Positions 18,098-26,782 of a stretch of DNA of 64,000 bases are shown one piece after another. The DNA is from Sinorhizobium sp. 6-70 (GTDB lineage: Bacteria > Pseudomonadota > Alphaproteobacteria > Rhizobiales > Rhizobiaceae). The notes beneath the pieces are model-generated. The model ran no database searches. It had not been told where the DNA came from and saw only the letters and a program-made list of their open reading frames with translations. Every line of letters begins with the position of its first letter. Position 1 is the stretch's first letter. Both the position numbers and the translations under genes were made by a program. Location of the stretch: contig NZ_JASKLS010000001.1 in assembly GCF_030124375.1 (NCBI RefSeq), positions 372,001-436,000 on the forward strand, read 5' to 3'.

Positions 18098-19027
18098 CTA
18101 GAGACTGCGCTTGATGTTCCAGCGGTCGTGATACCAGAGCCATTGGCCCGGATATTCGCGGACCCAGCTCTCGACCTTGTCGTTCAGCATCTGCGCCGTC
18201 GCATTGACATCGACGCTGCCGTCCGCCCTGCGCGGGATCGCAATCGCCGGTTCGAGCTCCAGCCGAAACCGACCGCCGGGCAGACGGATGCAGCGAGCGG
18301 GATAGACCTCGCAGTTGAACTGACGGACGAGCTTGGCAAGCAGCGGGTTGGTCTGAACGTCGCGACCGAAGAACTTCGTCTTCAATCCCTTTCGGAACTT
18401 CTGGTCGACCAGAACGCCGACACCGTCACCGCGCTCAAGCTGACGGGCGAGCGCGAAGGAGGAACCGGCATGGGAGGGTACGAGATTGCCCATCCGCGCC
18501 TTGCGGAATTCAAACACCTTCTCGGCCATGTAGGGATTGTTCGGCGGGCGGAAGAGGACGGTGACCTCGAGCCCGAAAGCCGAGCCCGCAACGGGCAGCA
18601 TTTCGAAGTTGCCGCTATGGGCGGTAAAGACGATGAAGGGGCGCGGATTGTCGCGCAGGTCAAGGAACAGCGGGATGCCAGAGACTTCCACCCTGCCCGG
18701 CTCCGGACGAAACGGGTCGAAATCGAAAAGCTGGTCGAGGAAGACGTATTCCGCCGCCATCCGACCCATATTGCCCCAACTGTCGAGCGCGATCTCCTGC
18801 AACTCAGCCTCGCTCTTTTCCGGAAAGGCGTTGCGCAGATTGGTGAGCGTCAGCTTGTACCTCCCGGTCTTCGGGCCGATCCAGCGAGCGACGCGGTCCA
18901 TGAAGTTGATCGCCGCATCCGCCGGGAAGAGCTTAAGAACGGTCAGCAGCAGGAATACGAGCTGTGCAATCGTCCATTGCCGAAAATGGTTGGCGGCCAG
19001 CACCAGCCGTGTGATCAGCATCCGCAC
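18098..19027 (-). CDS. lpxXL: Lipid A very-long-chain acyltransferase LpxXL
   Basis: A 309-residue LpxL/HtrB-family inner-membrane acyltransferase. It shows an N-terminal hydrophobic anchor, the family catalytic HX4E motif HSGNFE (H137, E142), and FRPPNNPY and LVDQKFRKG. In rhizobia LpxXL transfers 27-hydroxyoctacosanoate from AcpXL to lipid A. It is the last gene of the acpXL cluster, which supports this specificity over ordinary LpxL. The reading frame begins with GTG at 19027; ATG at 19021 is an alternative. It lies 5 bp after adh2XL. Confidence 0.93.
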   Translation of the reverse strand: MRMLITRLVLAANHFRQWTIAQLVFLLLTVLKLFPADAAINFMDRVARWIGPKTGRYKLTLTNLRNAFPEKSEAELQEIALDSWGNMGRMAAEYVFLDQLFDFDPFRPEPGRVEVSGIPLFLDLRDNPRPFIVFTAHSGNFEMLPVAGSAFGLEVTVLFRPPNNPYMAEKVFEFRKARMGNLVPSHAGSSFALARQLERGDGVGVLVDQKFRKGLKTKFFGRDVQTNPLLAKLVRQFNCEVYPARCIRLPGGRFRLELEPAIAIPRRADGSVDVNATAQMLNDKVESWVREYPGQWLWYHDRWNIKRSL

Positions 19028-19032
19028 GATGT

Positions 19033-20061
19033 TCAGTCCATCCGAAGGATGATCTTGCCGAAGACCTGACGCGACTCCATCCGCTCCAGAGCGCGGTCGA
19101 TATCGTTGAAGCCGACTTCCGTATCGATCACCGGATGCACCAGCCCACGGCCCATCTTCTGCATCGCGTTCGCCATGTTTTCCATGCGGCAGCCGAAGGA
19201 ACCGAGCAGCTTCAACTGCTGCTGGAAGAGCATCATCAGGTTCATGTCGGTCGAGACACCGGACGTTGAGCCGCAGGTGACGAGGCGCCCGCCCCGCTTC
19301 ATCGACAGCATCGAGCCTGCCCAGGTGTCCTTGCCGACATGTTCGAAGACCACGTCGACGCCCTTCTTCTTGGTGAGCTTGCGGACCACACCCTCGAAGC
19401 GGTCGGTGCGATAGTTGATCACATGATCGGCGCCGAGCGCCTTCGCCCTATCGATCTTGTCGTCCGAGCCGACCGTGGTGATGACCGTGCAGCCGATCTT
19501 CTTGGCAAGCTGGATCGCAGCCGTGCCGATGCCGGAGCCTCCGGCATGGACGAGGATCGTTTCGCCGGGTTCGAGCTTGGCATTGTCGAAGAGCATGTGC
19601 TCGACCGTACCGAAGGTGACGGGCGCGAGCGCCGCACCGACGGCATCGACGCCCGGAGGTGCCGGAACGAGCAGCCGCGACGGCAGGTTCACCAGTTCCT
19701 GCGCGAATCCGTCGAGATGGAAGCCGTGCACCCCGCCCACATGTTCGCAGAGATTGTCACGACCCTCGCGGCACGGGCGGCAGAGCCCACAGGTGCGCGC
19801 GCCGTAGATCGAGACGAGCTGTCCGGGCAGGACATTCGCAACGCCGGGGCCGATGCTCGCGACCACGCCGGACGCTTCCGCCCCGATCACCAGCGGCATC
19901 TTGCGCTTGGCAAAGGCCATGCCCCGCCAGCCCCAGACGTCGATATGGTTGAGCGCGACGGCCTTGACGCGAAGCGTAACTTCACCGGGACCCGGCGCTT
20001 CCGGCTCCGGAAGATCGGTGATTTCAAGCTTGCGGTCATCGAGCAGTTGCAGGGCGCGCAT
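19033..20061 (-). CDS. adh2XL: Zinc-type alcohol dehydrogenase of the VLCFA-lipid A cluster
   Basis: A 342-residue MDR-family oxidoreductase. The structural zinc loop CGLCRPCREGRDNLC and the catalytic-domain motif GAEASGVVASIGPG are present, followed by the NAD(P)-binding motif HAGGSGIGTAAIQLAKKIGC. In the conserved rhizobial cluster this gene is called adh2XL; its exact step in 27-hydroxyoctacosanoic acid formation is not settled. A 110-bp gap with a perfect inverted repeat separates it from fabF1XL. Confidence 0.88.
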   Translation of the reverse strand: MRALQLLDDRKLEITDLPEPEAPGPGEVTLRVKAVALNHIDVWGWRGMAFAKRKMPLVIGAEASGVVASIGPGVANVLPGQLVSIYGARTCGLCRPCREGRDNLCEHVGGVHGFHLDGFAQELVNLPSRLLVPAPPGVDAVGAALAPVTFGTVEHMLFDNAKLEPGETILVHAGGSGIGTAAIQLAKKIGCTVITTVGSDDKIDRAKALGADHVINYRTDRFEGVVRKLTKKKGVDVVFEHVGKDTWAGSMLSMKRGGRLVTCGSTSGVSTDMNLMMLFQQQLKLLGSFGCRMENMANAMQKMGRGLVHPVIDTEVGFNDIDRALERMESRQVFGKIILRMD

Positions 20062-20103
20062 GGTCTTTCCTTTGCCGAAAACGGCATAGATTCCAAAGAT
20101 TTT

Positions 20104-20150
20104 ACGCGGGATGCAGGCGGAGAGCCGCTCGCACTTTCCTCATCCCGCGT
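20104..20150 (-). other. Inverted repeat between fabF1XL and adh2XL
   Basis: ACGCGGGATG and CATCCCGCGT form perfect 10-bp arms with a 27-nt loop. It sits inside the operon and has no T-run on the minus strand, so it looks more like a processing or mRNA-stability element than a terminator. Confidence 0.5.
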
Positions 20151-20171
20151 TATTCGTTGTGGGCCGTGGGT

Positions 20172-21455
20172 TTACGCCGGCTCGGCAGTCATGACAAGGC
20201 TGGCGTTCTGACCACCGAAGCCGAAGGAGTTCGACAGCACGGCAGTGACCTGCTGGCTGCGCTTCACATTCGGCACGACATCGAGAACGATCGCCGGATC
20301 AGGGTTCTGGTAGTTGATCGTCGGCGGCAGCGTCCCGGTCAGCATCGTCTGCAGCGAGAAGACCGCCTCGACCGCACCGGCCGCCGTCAGCGTATGGCCG
20401 ATCATCGACTTGTTCGACGAAACCGGGATCGTCGGCAGGCGCTCGCCGAAGACGGACGACATCGACAGATATTCCATCTTGTCGTTCTCCGGCGTCGAAG
20501 TGCCGTGGGCATTGATGTAGCCGATGCCGCTCTCGTCGATGCCGGCGTCCTCGAGTGCGGCGCGGATCGTCGCGATCGCCGGGCCGCCGTCCGGAGACGA
20601 GCGTGTGCGGTGGAAGAGGTCGGCCTTCTCCCCGCAACCCTTGAGGATGCCGTAGACGCGCGCACCGCGGGCAATCGCCGCCTCCAGTGATTCAAGCACG
20701 AGCGTCGCGGCCCCTTCCGCGATGACGAAGCCGTCGCGGTCCTTGGTGAAGGGTTTCGATGCTTTTTCCGGCGGATCGTTCTGGGTCGAGAGCGCGGAAA
20801 GCAGCGAGAAGCGGATCAGTGCTTCGGCGCTGACCGAGCCGTCCGTTGCGACCGTCAAGGCGCGATCGGTGCGGCCCTGGCGGATTGCTTCGACGCCGAG
20901 TTGGATCGCGGTCGCACCGGAAGCGCAGGCCGTCGAAAGCGTGACCGGCAGGCCGCGCGTACCAAAACGGTCGGCGAGACGCTCCGAGATCGAGCCGAAG
21001 AGTACGGCCTCGTGAAACACCGGATCCGCCTTCTGCCGCATTGCTGCGAGGAAGCGGTTGTAGGCGTCGCCCGGCCGCTCGGACGGTGGCGACCGGTCGG
21101 CAAGCTCGAAGCGTGCGCTCCATTCCGGTTCGATCGGCGGGGCAGCCAGGAACAGCGGACCGTTGAAATCGCCGGAGAGACCGGCCTGCGCCAGAGCCTC
21201 AAGTGTCGTCTCGCGCGCCATCGCATAGGAGCGCTCGACTGCGTTTTCCGCTGGCAGCTCGATGAAATCGACAGTGCCGCTGATGCGGGTCGAAAGGCCC
21301 TCGGTCGGGAAGCGGGTGATCTTGTGAATGCCGGAAACGCCGCCGGAAAGCGCCGCCCAGTTATCTTCGAGCCCTTGGCCCAGCGAGGTGATGACGCCCA
21401 TGCCGGTAACGGCGACGATCGGGCGGCCGAGATGATCCGTATATGCCTTGCTCAT
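20172..21455 (-). CDS. fabF1XL: 3-oxoacyl-ACP synthase II, catalytic partner FabF1XL
   Basis: A 427-residue beta-ketoacyl-ACP synthase (start at 21455, MSKAYTDHLGRP; the frame extends 13 codons further upstream without family likeness). The complete Cys-His-His triad is visible: STACASG (nucleophile), NAHGTSTPEND and SMIGHTLTAAGA. It should catalyse chain elongation on AcpXL towards the C28 fatty acid. The neighbour fabF2XL lacks the nucleophile, which suggests the two form a heterodimer. Confidence 0.93.
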   Translation of the reverse strand: MSKAYTDHLGRPIVAVTGMGVITSLGQGLEDNWAALSGGVSGIHKITRFPTEGLSTRISGTVDFIELPAENAVERSYAMARETTLEALAQAGLSGDFNGPLFLAAPPIEPEWSARFELADRSPPSERPGDAYNRFLAAMRQKADPVFHEAVLFGSISERLADRFGTRGLPVTLSTACASGATAIQLGVEAIRQGRTDRALTVATDGSVSAEALIRFSLLSALSTQNDPPEKASKPFTKDRDGFVIAEGAATLVLESLEAAIARGARVYGILKGCGEKADLFHRTRSSPDGGPAIATIRAALEDAGIDESGIGYINAHGTSTPENDKMEYLSMSSVFGERLPTIPVSSNKSMIGHTLTAAGAVEAVFSLQTMLTGTLPPTINYQNPDPAIVLDVVPNVKRSQQVTAVLSNSFGFGGQNASLVMTAEPA

Positions 21456-21468
21456 GGTTCGAGCCCCC

Positions 21469-22671
21469 TTATTCCGCAGAAAGCACGGCGACACCTTCGC
21501 CGCGGGCGTGGCCGATCGTCGTCACGACCGCCGTCTTGGCCGGCACCGTCATCACGGTTTCAGCATCGGGATCGAAGGGCGGGACCTTGGCGGCGTGGCC
21601 GAGCGAGAGCGCCGCAAGCGCCAGGCCCACCGGAAACTGTGCCTCGATGCCATGCCCGACGAGACCGCCATAGGCGCGGATCGGCCGACCGGCGAGTTCG
21701 GTTTCCAGAAAGGCCTTCTCGCGGCGAGCAAGGTCGTGGAAACCGGTGGTGCCGGAAAAGACGATGGTGGACTGCGGATCGAACGCGGCCGCCGGTGCCG
21801 CGAGATCGGCAAGACGTGCCTCCAGCCTCCCATCCTGACGGCTGCCGCGATCGCCACTAACGGCCTCGATCGAGGCATAGATGCGGGCGCCGCGCGCCTC
21901 GGCATATTGGCGTGATTCGAGTACGAGGAATGCGCCAACCGAGCCGAGGATGAGGCCGCCGCCGTCCTCCGGCTTGCGCGACCAGATCGGATGCCAGTCG
22001 CCAACCGCGCAGCCCTGAATAGCTTCGATCAGCAGGATGATATCGATGCGCTCGGCCGAAAATGCGCCGCCCACGAGCGTATGGGTCGACTGGCCGGCCT
22101 TGATGCGCGCGAAGGCAGTTTCGAAGGCAGAAATGCCGGCGGCCTCCTCGCCCATGAAGGTGCGCGAAGAGCCCGTCACCTTGTGGACGATGGAAATATT
22201 GCCGGCGAGCAGGTTGGAGAGCTGGGCCAGGAAGAGCGTCGGACGCAGTTCCGTCGTCAGCTTCTCGTTGAGGAGCTGCTCTCGGTCGTTGCGCTTCAGG
22301 CCTTCGTCCACGATCAGCGAGTCGACGTTGATGTCGCGCTCGCCGCCGCCGGCTGCGACGATCATATCCATGCTGCCGCAGGCATCCAGATTGTCCTTGA
22401 GCCCTGCGTCGTCGAGTGCCAAACCGGCGGCAAAGACGCCGAGGCGCTGCCAGTTTTCCATCTGCCGCTGGTCGCCGCGCTTGACGATCTGCTGGGACCA
22501 GTCGATTTCCGGCAGCGGATGGACCGGATAGGGAGCGAAACGTTCGGCCTCGATGCGCACTCTCGGCGGTTCGGCGGCACTCAAGAACGTCACATGCGGC
22601 TCGACGCCTACCCCCTGGCTCGTCACGATGCCGACGCCGGTGATCACCACGTCGTTTGCGGATTTCGTCAT
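21469..22671 (-). CDS. fabF2XL: 3-oxoacyl-ACP synthase-like protein FabF2XL lacking the active-site cysteine
   Basis: A 400-residue thiolase-fold protein (start at 22671, MTKSANDVVITGVGIVTSQG). The fold and overall ketosynthase pattern are clear, but the region that normally carries TACASG reads HKVTGSSRTFMGEEAAG, without cysteine, and the first histidine motif (NAHGTS) reads FSGTTGFHD. The second histidine region (GGLVGHGIEAQFP) is retained. This resembles chain-length factors of type II polyketide systems. It lies 13 bp upstream of fabF1XL and 2 bp after fabZXL. Confidence 0.9.
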   Translation of the reverse strand: MTKSANDVVITGVGIVTSQGVGVEPHVTFLSAAEPPRVRIEAERFAPYPVHPLPEIDWSQQIVKRGDQRQMENWQRLGVFAAGLALDDAGLKDNLDACGSMDMIVAAGGGERDINVDSLIVDEGLKRNDREQLLNEKLTTELRPTLFLAQLSNLLAGNISIVHKVTGSSRTFMGEEAAGISAFETAFARIKAGQSTHTLVGGAFSAERIDIILLIEAIQGCAVGDWHPIWSRKPEDGGGLILGSVGAFLVLESRQYAEARGARIYASIEAVSGDRGSRQDGRLEARLADLAAPAAAFDPQSTIVFSGTTGFHDLARREKAFLETELAGRPIRAYGGLVGHGIEAQFPVGLALAALSLGHAAKVPPFDPDAETVMTVPAKTAVVTTIGHARGEGVAVLSAE

Positions 22672-22673
22672 CT

Positions 22674-23150
22674 TCACTTCTCCGAACCGGCCATGGCGGC
22701 CATCAGTCCCAGATCCTCGGCGCGCTTGCGAACGATATCGCCAAGAGGCACCTGATCGAACGGCATCGTCCTCAGCTTCAACTGGGCATCGCATATCTTC
22801 TTGCCGGCCGAGGTGATCTTCGCCTTCGTCACGGCAAAGCCGGATCCTTCATGCTCCAGCGACGCCTCGATCTCAAGCTCTGTGGAGGGCTCTACGAAAG
22901 TGCGCATCTTGGCGCCGTCGACCGACATCAGGAAGGGCATCGCCGCAAATTTCGTAGCGGCCAGCACGAGAAAGCCCGAGGCCTGCGCCATGGTCTCGAT
23001 CAGGAGCACACCTGGAACCAGTGGATAACCCGGAAAATGCCCCTCGAACACGGGGCTCTTTTCCGGAACGACCGATCGCGCCGTCAGGCGGCCCGCCGCA
23101 AGATCCACCGTTTCGACGCGGTCGATCATCTGGAAGTACTCAAGGAGCAT
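22674..23150 (-). CDS. fabZXL: 3-hydroxyacyl-ACP dehydratase FabZXL
   Basis: A 158-residue hot-dog-fold dehydratase. The catalytic motif GHFPGYPLVPG is followed by the helix VLLIETMAQASGF, which supplies the acidic catalytic residue. It should remove water from 3-hydroxyacyl-AcpXL during elongation to very-long-chain lengths. It is the second gene of the cluster, 115 bp after acpXL, with a terminator-like hairpin in the gap. Confidence 0.93.
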   Translation of the reverse strand: MLLEYFQMIDRVETVDLAAGRLTARSVVPEKSPVFEGHFPGYPLVPGVLLIETMAQASGFLVLAATKFAAMPFLMSVDGAKMRTFVEPSTELEIEASLEHEGSGFAVTKAKITSAGKKICDAQLKLRTMPFDQVPLGDIVRKRAEDLGLMAAMAGSEK

Positions 23151-23188
23151 GAAGGCTGATCCCCGTTGGTTTCGGGCTCAAGTAAAAA

Positions 23189-23231
23189 CGCCGATGCCGC
23201 CTGTCAAGCGCGGGACGCGACAGGCGGCATC
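23189..23231 (-). terminator. Intrinsic-terminator-like hairpin between acpXL and fabZXL
   Basis: GATGCCGCCTGTC (23193-23205) and GACAGGCGGCATC (23219-23231) are perfect 13-bp arms. On the minus strand the hairpin is followed by GGCGTTTTTA. It lies directly after the acpXL stop and before fabZXL, where it could stop most transcripts. Confidence 0.75.
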
Positions 23232-23266
23232 GTGAAACGGGTCGAACCGCGTCAGCGGAAGGTCAA

Positions 23267-23551
23267 TTAGGCCTTAGCTGCCCGAAGTTCGTCGATCTTC
23301 GCACAGAGGTTCTTCAGCACGAAGTACTCCTCGGTCGACACCTTGCCCTCGTTGACTTCCTGGGTCCATTGCTCGAGCGGGATCTTGATCCCGAATTCCT
23401 TGTCGATCGCAAAAACGATGTCGAGGAAGTCCAGGCTGTCGATGCCTAGATCATCGATCGTGTGGCTTTCCGGCTTGATCGTCTCGCGATCGATCTCGCT
23501 GGTTTCCGCAATAATATCGGCGACCTTGTCGAATGTTGCTGTCACGCGCAT
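23267..23551 (-). CDS. acpXL: Acyl carrier protein for very-long-chain fatty acids, AcpXL
   Basis: A 94-residue acidic helical protein with the phosphopantetheine attachment site GIDSLDF (serine about residue 39) and a C-terminal extension typical of AcpXL compared with the roughly 78 residues of housekeeping ACP. It carries the growing 27-hydroxyoctacosanoyl chain that LpxXL transfers to lipid A. It is the first gene of the six-gene cluster. A hairpin directly downstream suggests it is made in excess over the enzymes. Confidence 0.95.
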   Translation of the reverse strand: MRVTATFDKVADIIAETSEIDRETIKPESHTIDDLGIDSLDFLDIVFAIDKEFGIKIPLEQWTQEVNEGKVSTEEYFVLKNLCAKIDELRAAKA

Positions 23552-23586
23552 ACCTCATGAAAATCGAGTCTTGGCGATCCCTATAG

Positions 23587-23626
23587 AAAAATGCACGGCA
23601 AAAGCCAATGCCTCTTGGCTTTTGCC
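23587..23626 (-). terminator. Probable terminator of hemN
   Basis: Perfect 12-bp arms GGCAAAAGCCAA and TTGGCTTTTGCC (23597-23608 and 23615-23626) with a 6-nt loop. On the minus strand the stem is followed by GTGCATTTTTC. It lies 37 bp past the hemN stop and just upstream of acpXL. Confidence 0.65.
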
Positions 23627-23662
23627 ATGCCGATTGCTTCAGCGATTCAAAATGCGGTGTTG

Positions 23663-25012
23663 CTAAACAGCGACCGAGTGACGCCCGCGCCCGTTGGAAA
23701 GATGGGCGTCGAAGGCGGCGGCAACCGAGCGGGCGAAGGGCCGACCACGCGCCGTCAGCTTGAAGACGCCGGCCTCGATCGTCGAAAAACCATCGGCATC
23801 GCGTGCACGAAAGAGCCGCGCCTCCTCGATGACCGATGCTGCGAGCACTGGGAACTCCGCTTCGATCCGCTCGAAGGAGAAGCCGAACTCGCACATGACG
23901 AGCGAGATCACCCGCGCCCGCAGCCGATCCTCCGGTGTCAGCGCGTAGCCGCGAACGGCGGCAAGCCCGCCCTGCTCCGCCCGGCGCAGGTATTCCCCGG
24001 TCGCCGGCATGTTCTGCACATAGCCCTCGCGGAACTGGCCGATCGCCGAAGCCCCGATGCCGATCAGCGTTTCTGCCGTGTCATCGGTGTAGCCCTGGAA
24101 ATTTCGTCGCAAGCGCCCTTCCCGGCTGGCAGCGGCGAGCGTGTCCGAGGGCCGCGCGAAATGATCGATGCCGATCGCCTCGTAGCCGGCGGCGACGAGC
24201 ATCTCCCCCGCCCGCGCCATCTGGGCGTAGCGGGCCACAACGCCCGGCAGGCTCTCCTCCGGGATCATCTGCTGATGCTTCTTCATCCACGGCACATGGG
24301 CATAACCGAACAGCGCAACCCGATCGGGGCCGAGCGACAACACGGCCTCGATCGTTCGCTCGAGCGTTGCCATCGTTTGATGCGGCAGACCATAGAGCAC
24401 ATCGCAATTGACGGAATGCACGCCGCGCGCCCGCGACGCCTCGATCGCGTCGCGCGTCTGCTCATAGGTCTGGATGCGGTTGATCGCCTTCTGCACGACC
24501 GGATCGAAATCCTGGATGCCGAAGCTCGCCCGGGTCATGCCGATCGCCGCAAGGGCATCATGGCGTGCCTCGTCGAGGTCGTTCGGGTCCATCTCGACGC
24601 TGATCTCGCAATCCCCGGCAAAGGTGAAATGCCGCGAGAACTGGCTCTTCAGCGTTATGAGATCGTCAGGCCGGACGAGCGTCGGCGACCCGCCGCCAAG
24701 GTGTAAGGCAGTGACGCGCGCGCCGCCTGTCACCTGTTTACCGATCGCCTCGATCTCCCGGTGCAGGCCCGTCAAATAGTCGGCCACCGGATCATAACGC
24801 AGCGTCTGCTTCGTATGGCAGGCGCAGAACCAGCAAAGACGATCGCAATAGGGAATATGTGCGTAAAGCGACAGGCTCTCGCCCTCGCCGATCGCGCCAA
24901 GCCAGCGTTCGTATTCCGCGTTACCGATCGCTTCGGAAAAATGCGGCGCCGTGGGATAACTGGTATAGCGCGGCACCGGCGCCGCATATTTCAGAACAAG
25001 TGCGTCTTCCAT
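23663..25012 (-). CDS. hemN: Oxygen-independent coproporphyrinogen III oxidase HemN
   Basis: A 449-residue radical SAM enzyme that converts coproporphyrinogen III to protoporphyrinogen IX without oxygen. The cluster motif is YCDRLCWFC (CxxxCxxC plus the extra Cys of HemN), preceded by RYTSYPTAPHF and followed by LHLGGGSPT and SFGIQDFDPVVQKAINR. The ATG at 25012 is chosen for the GGAGAG site and the family N-terminus. A perfect anaerobox lies 53 bp upstream, which fits induction at low oxygen to supply heme to cbb3 oxidase. Confidence 0.95.
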   Translation of the reverse strand: MEDALVLKYAAPVPRYTSYPTAPHFSEAIGNAEYERWLGAIGEGESLSLYAHIPYCDRLCWFCACHTKQTLRYDPVADYLTGLHREIEAIGKQVTGGARVTALHLGGGSPTLVRPDDLITLKSQFSRHFTFAGDCEISVEMDPNDLDEARHDALAAIGMTRASFGIQDFDPVVQKAINRIQTYEQTRDAIEASRARGVHSVNCDVLYGLPHQTMATLERTIEAVLSLGPDRVALFGYAHVPWMKKHQQMIPEESLPGVVARYAQMARAGEMLVAAGYEAIGIDHFARPSDTLAAASREGRLRRNFQGYTDDTAETLIGIGASAIGQFREGYVQNMPATGEYLRRAEQGGLAAVRGYALTPEDRLRARVISLVMCEFGFSFERIEAEFPVLAASVIEEARLFRARDADGFSTIEAGVFKLTARGRPFARSVAAAFDAHLSNGRGRHSVAV

Positions 25013-25064
25013 CTTTCTCTCCAAGCAGGTCACGGAGAGATAAGCCAGCGTGCCACAGCAGCCT

Positions 25065-25078
25065 TTGATTTTGATCAA
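25065..25078. promoter_or_regulatory. Perfect FNR/FixK anaerobox between hemN and fnrN
   Basis: TTGATTTTGATCAA matches TTGAT-N4-ATCAA exactly. It is 53 bp from the hemN ATG and about 160 bp from the chosen fnrN start, consistent with activation of hemN and possible autoregulation of fnrN. A weak second site, TTGACGATTCGCAA, is at 25103-25116. Confidence 0.92.
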
Positions 25079-25238
25079 GTGAGCCGCAAGACAGCTCTTA
25101 AATTGACGATTCGCAATTTTGTCTGAGACATAGTTTCGCGGTTCAGGAATTAGCACCCGTCAACTCTTGCTTTGCGGGCGTCAATCCTCTTTGGTCCTTT
25201 TGGGCACACAAACCGGGGCACTAGAAGAATTGCAGATC

Positions 25239-25967
25239 GTGAGCGAACAAAGCCGCAAGGACATCCATAATTCGGACATTCCGGTCGTCTGTGCCGCCTG
25301 CGAGGCGCGCCACGGCGGGGTCTGCAGCGCACTCACGCCGAGCCAGTTGACCGAACTCAGCCGCCATTCGACACGCCGGCGCGTCGATCCGGGCAGCGAG
25401 ATGGTCGGCCAGGGCGAAACGACCAACAATTATGCGAACATCATTCGCGGCGTGGTAAAGCTCAGCAAGATGCTCTCCGACGGCCGCCAGCAGATCGTCG
25501 GTCTGCAGTTCGCGCCCGACTTCATGGGCCGGCCGTTCACTCGCGAAAGTGCGCTGAGCGCCGAGGCGGCAACCGGCATCGATATCTGCGCCTTCCCGCG
25601 CGCGGTGGTCGAGCGGCTCGTCGCGGAAGTGCCTGGCCTGGAGCACCGGCTGCACGAGCAGGCCCTGAAGGAGCTCGACGAGGCACGCGACTGGATGCTG
25701 ACGCTCGGCCGCAAGACCGCGCAGGAAAAAGTGGCGAGCTTCCTCTACCTCATCGCCAGCCACATTGATCCCGAGCATGGCCGTGCGAGCGAATTCGACC
25801 TGCCACTCTCTCGCGCCGATATCGCCGACTATCTCGGCCTTACCATCGAGACGGTCAGCCGCCAGATCACCAAGCTGCGCAAGGAGGGGGTGATCCGCAT
25901 CGAAAACAGCCGCCGGGTCATTGTGCCTGACACCGACCGATTGATGCGCTTCGCCGGGATGGATTGA
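25239..25967 (+). CDS. fnrN: FNR-type oxygen-responsive transcription factor FnrN
   Basis: A Crp/Fnr-family regulator of about 242 residues from the GTG at 25239; the frame is open back to a TTG at 25167, so the start is uncertain. The N-terminal cysteine cluster CAACEARHGGVC plus a central cysteine (GIDICAFP) should bind an oxygen-labile 4Fe-4S cluster. The C-terminal helix-turn-helix SRADIADYLGLTIETVSRQI contains the E..SR residues that recognise TTGAT half-sites. The three anaeroboxes in this window are its probable targets. Confidence 0.93.
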   Translation: MSEQSRKDIHNSDIPVVCAACEARHGGVCSALTPSQLTELSRHSTRRRVDPGSEMVGQGETTNNYANIIRGVVKLSKMLSDGRQQIVGLQFAPDFMGRPFTRESALSAEAATGIDICAFPRAVVERLVAEVPGLEHRLHEQALKELDEARDWMLTLGRKTAQEKVASFLYLIASHIDPEHGRASEFDLPLSRADIADYLGLTIETVSRQITKLRKEGVIRIENSRRVIVPDTDRLMRFAGMD

Positions 25968-25998
25968 TGCACCGGCACTGGATTGCGCCGTCAGCCCC

Positions 25999-26751
25999 CT
26001 ATCTGAAGACGCCTGCCGTGGCCAAACGTGGATCGTCGAGAAGAATTGCGTCCGGTGCTATCGTTCGCAGCCTTTCAAGCCCTTGCCGATCGACCTGACC
26101 GACAGGAAACGGCGGGTAATCGGCACGAGGGGTCATCCGCGGCTGACCAACCATCACGGCAAGGCGCATGCCCGCATTACGCACGGCCGCAGCGCGGTCG
26201 GCCGTCGCATCACCCTGCCACAGCCTGAACCAGCTTGCGCCCGCTCGCCGCGCCTCCGGCGCAGAGTCTGGCTTCTCTAGGAAGGCAAGGACAGCGATCT
26301 CCGCCATGATATCTTGCGCGGCACTGATGAGCCCTGTGTCACGTAATCCAAGCAGCGTCCGCTCGACCGCATTCGCCAGCACCACTTCGCCGATGATCTG
26401 CGGGAGATGTCGCTCCTCCATCAGCTTCACGTCCAGCAGGACGCCCAGCGGATGTGAGGCGGAAAGGGCTTCACTTAAAGTCGTTACTGCCGGGAGTAGG
26501 CTCCGGAGCGTCACCAGATCAAGATCTGCCACCGCGCGCGTGTCGCCGCACAGCCGCCGAAGATCGGCGTCGTGCACACAGACCAAGGTCCCATCTCTCG
26601 TCCGGCGGACATCCGTCTCGATCGCATCGGCGCCCGCCGCCGCTGCTGCACGGAGAGCACCGATGGTATTCTCACCGGCGAGTGCCGCACCCGCGCGATG
26701 AGCGACGATGAGCGGCCTGCGTTTGCACGTCTCGTTCCATAATTCGGTCAT
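25999..26751 (-). CDS. Glycerophosphodiester phosphodiesterase family protein
   Basis: About 250 residues from the ATG at 26751. The GDPD signature is clear: IVAHRAGAALAGENTIGALRAA with the catalytic histidine and the first glutamate, then AIETDVRRTRDGTLVCVHDADLRR with the metal ligands and second histidine. It hydrolyses glycerophosphodiesters to glycerol 3-phosphate and an alcohol. There is no signal peptide, so it is probably cytoplasmic. A longer frame from 26817 would overlap cobD by 35 bp and was not preferred. Confidence 0.85.
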   Translation of the reverse strand: MTELWNETCKRRPLIVAHRAGAALAGENTIGALRAAAAAGADAIETDVRRTRDGTLVCVHDADLRRLCGDTRAVADLDLVTLRSLLPAVTTLSEALSASHPLGVLLDVKLMEERHLPQIIGEVVLANAVERTLLGLRDTGLISAAQDIMAEIAVLAFLEKPDSAPEARRAGASWFRLWQGDATADRAAAVRNAGMRLAVMVGQPRMTPRADYPPFPVGQVDRQGLERLRTIAPDAILLDDPRLATAGVFR

Positions 26752-26782
26752 TACGGGTGCAACCGGGATCGAAGAAAGAAAT

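Noticed and set aside
25103..25116. TTGACGATTCGCAA as a second anaerobox for fnrN
   Set aside because: Spacing is right but only seven of ten consensus bases match, so it is mentioned with the main box and not called.
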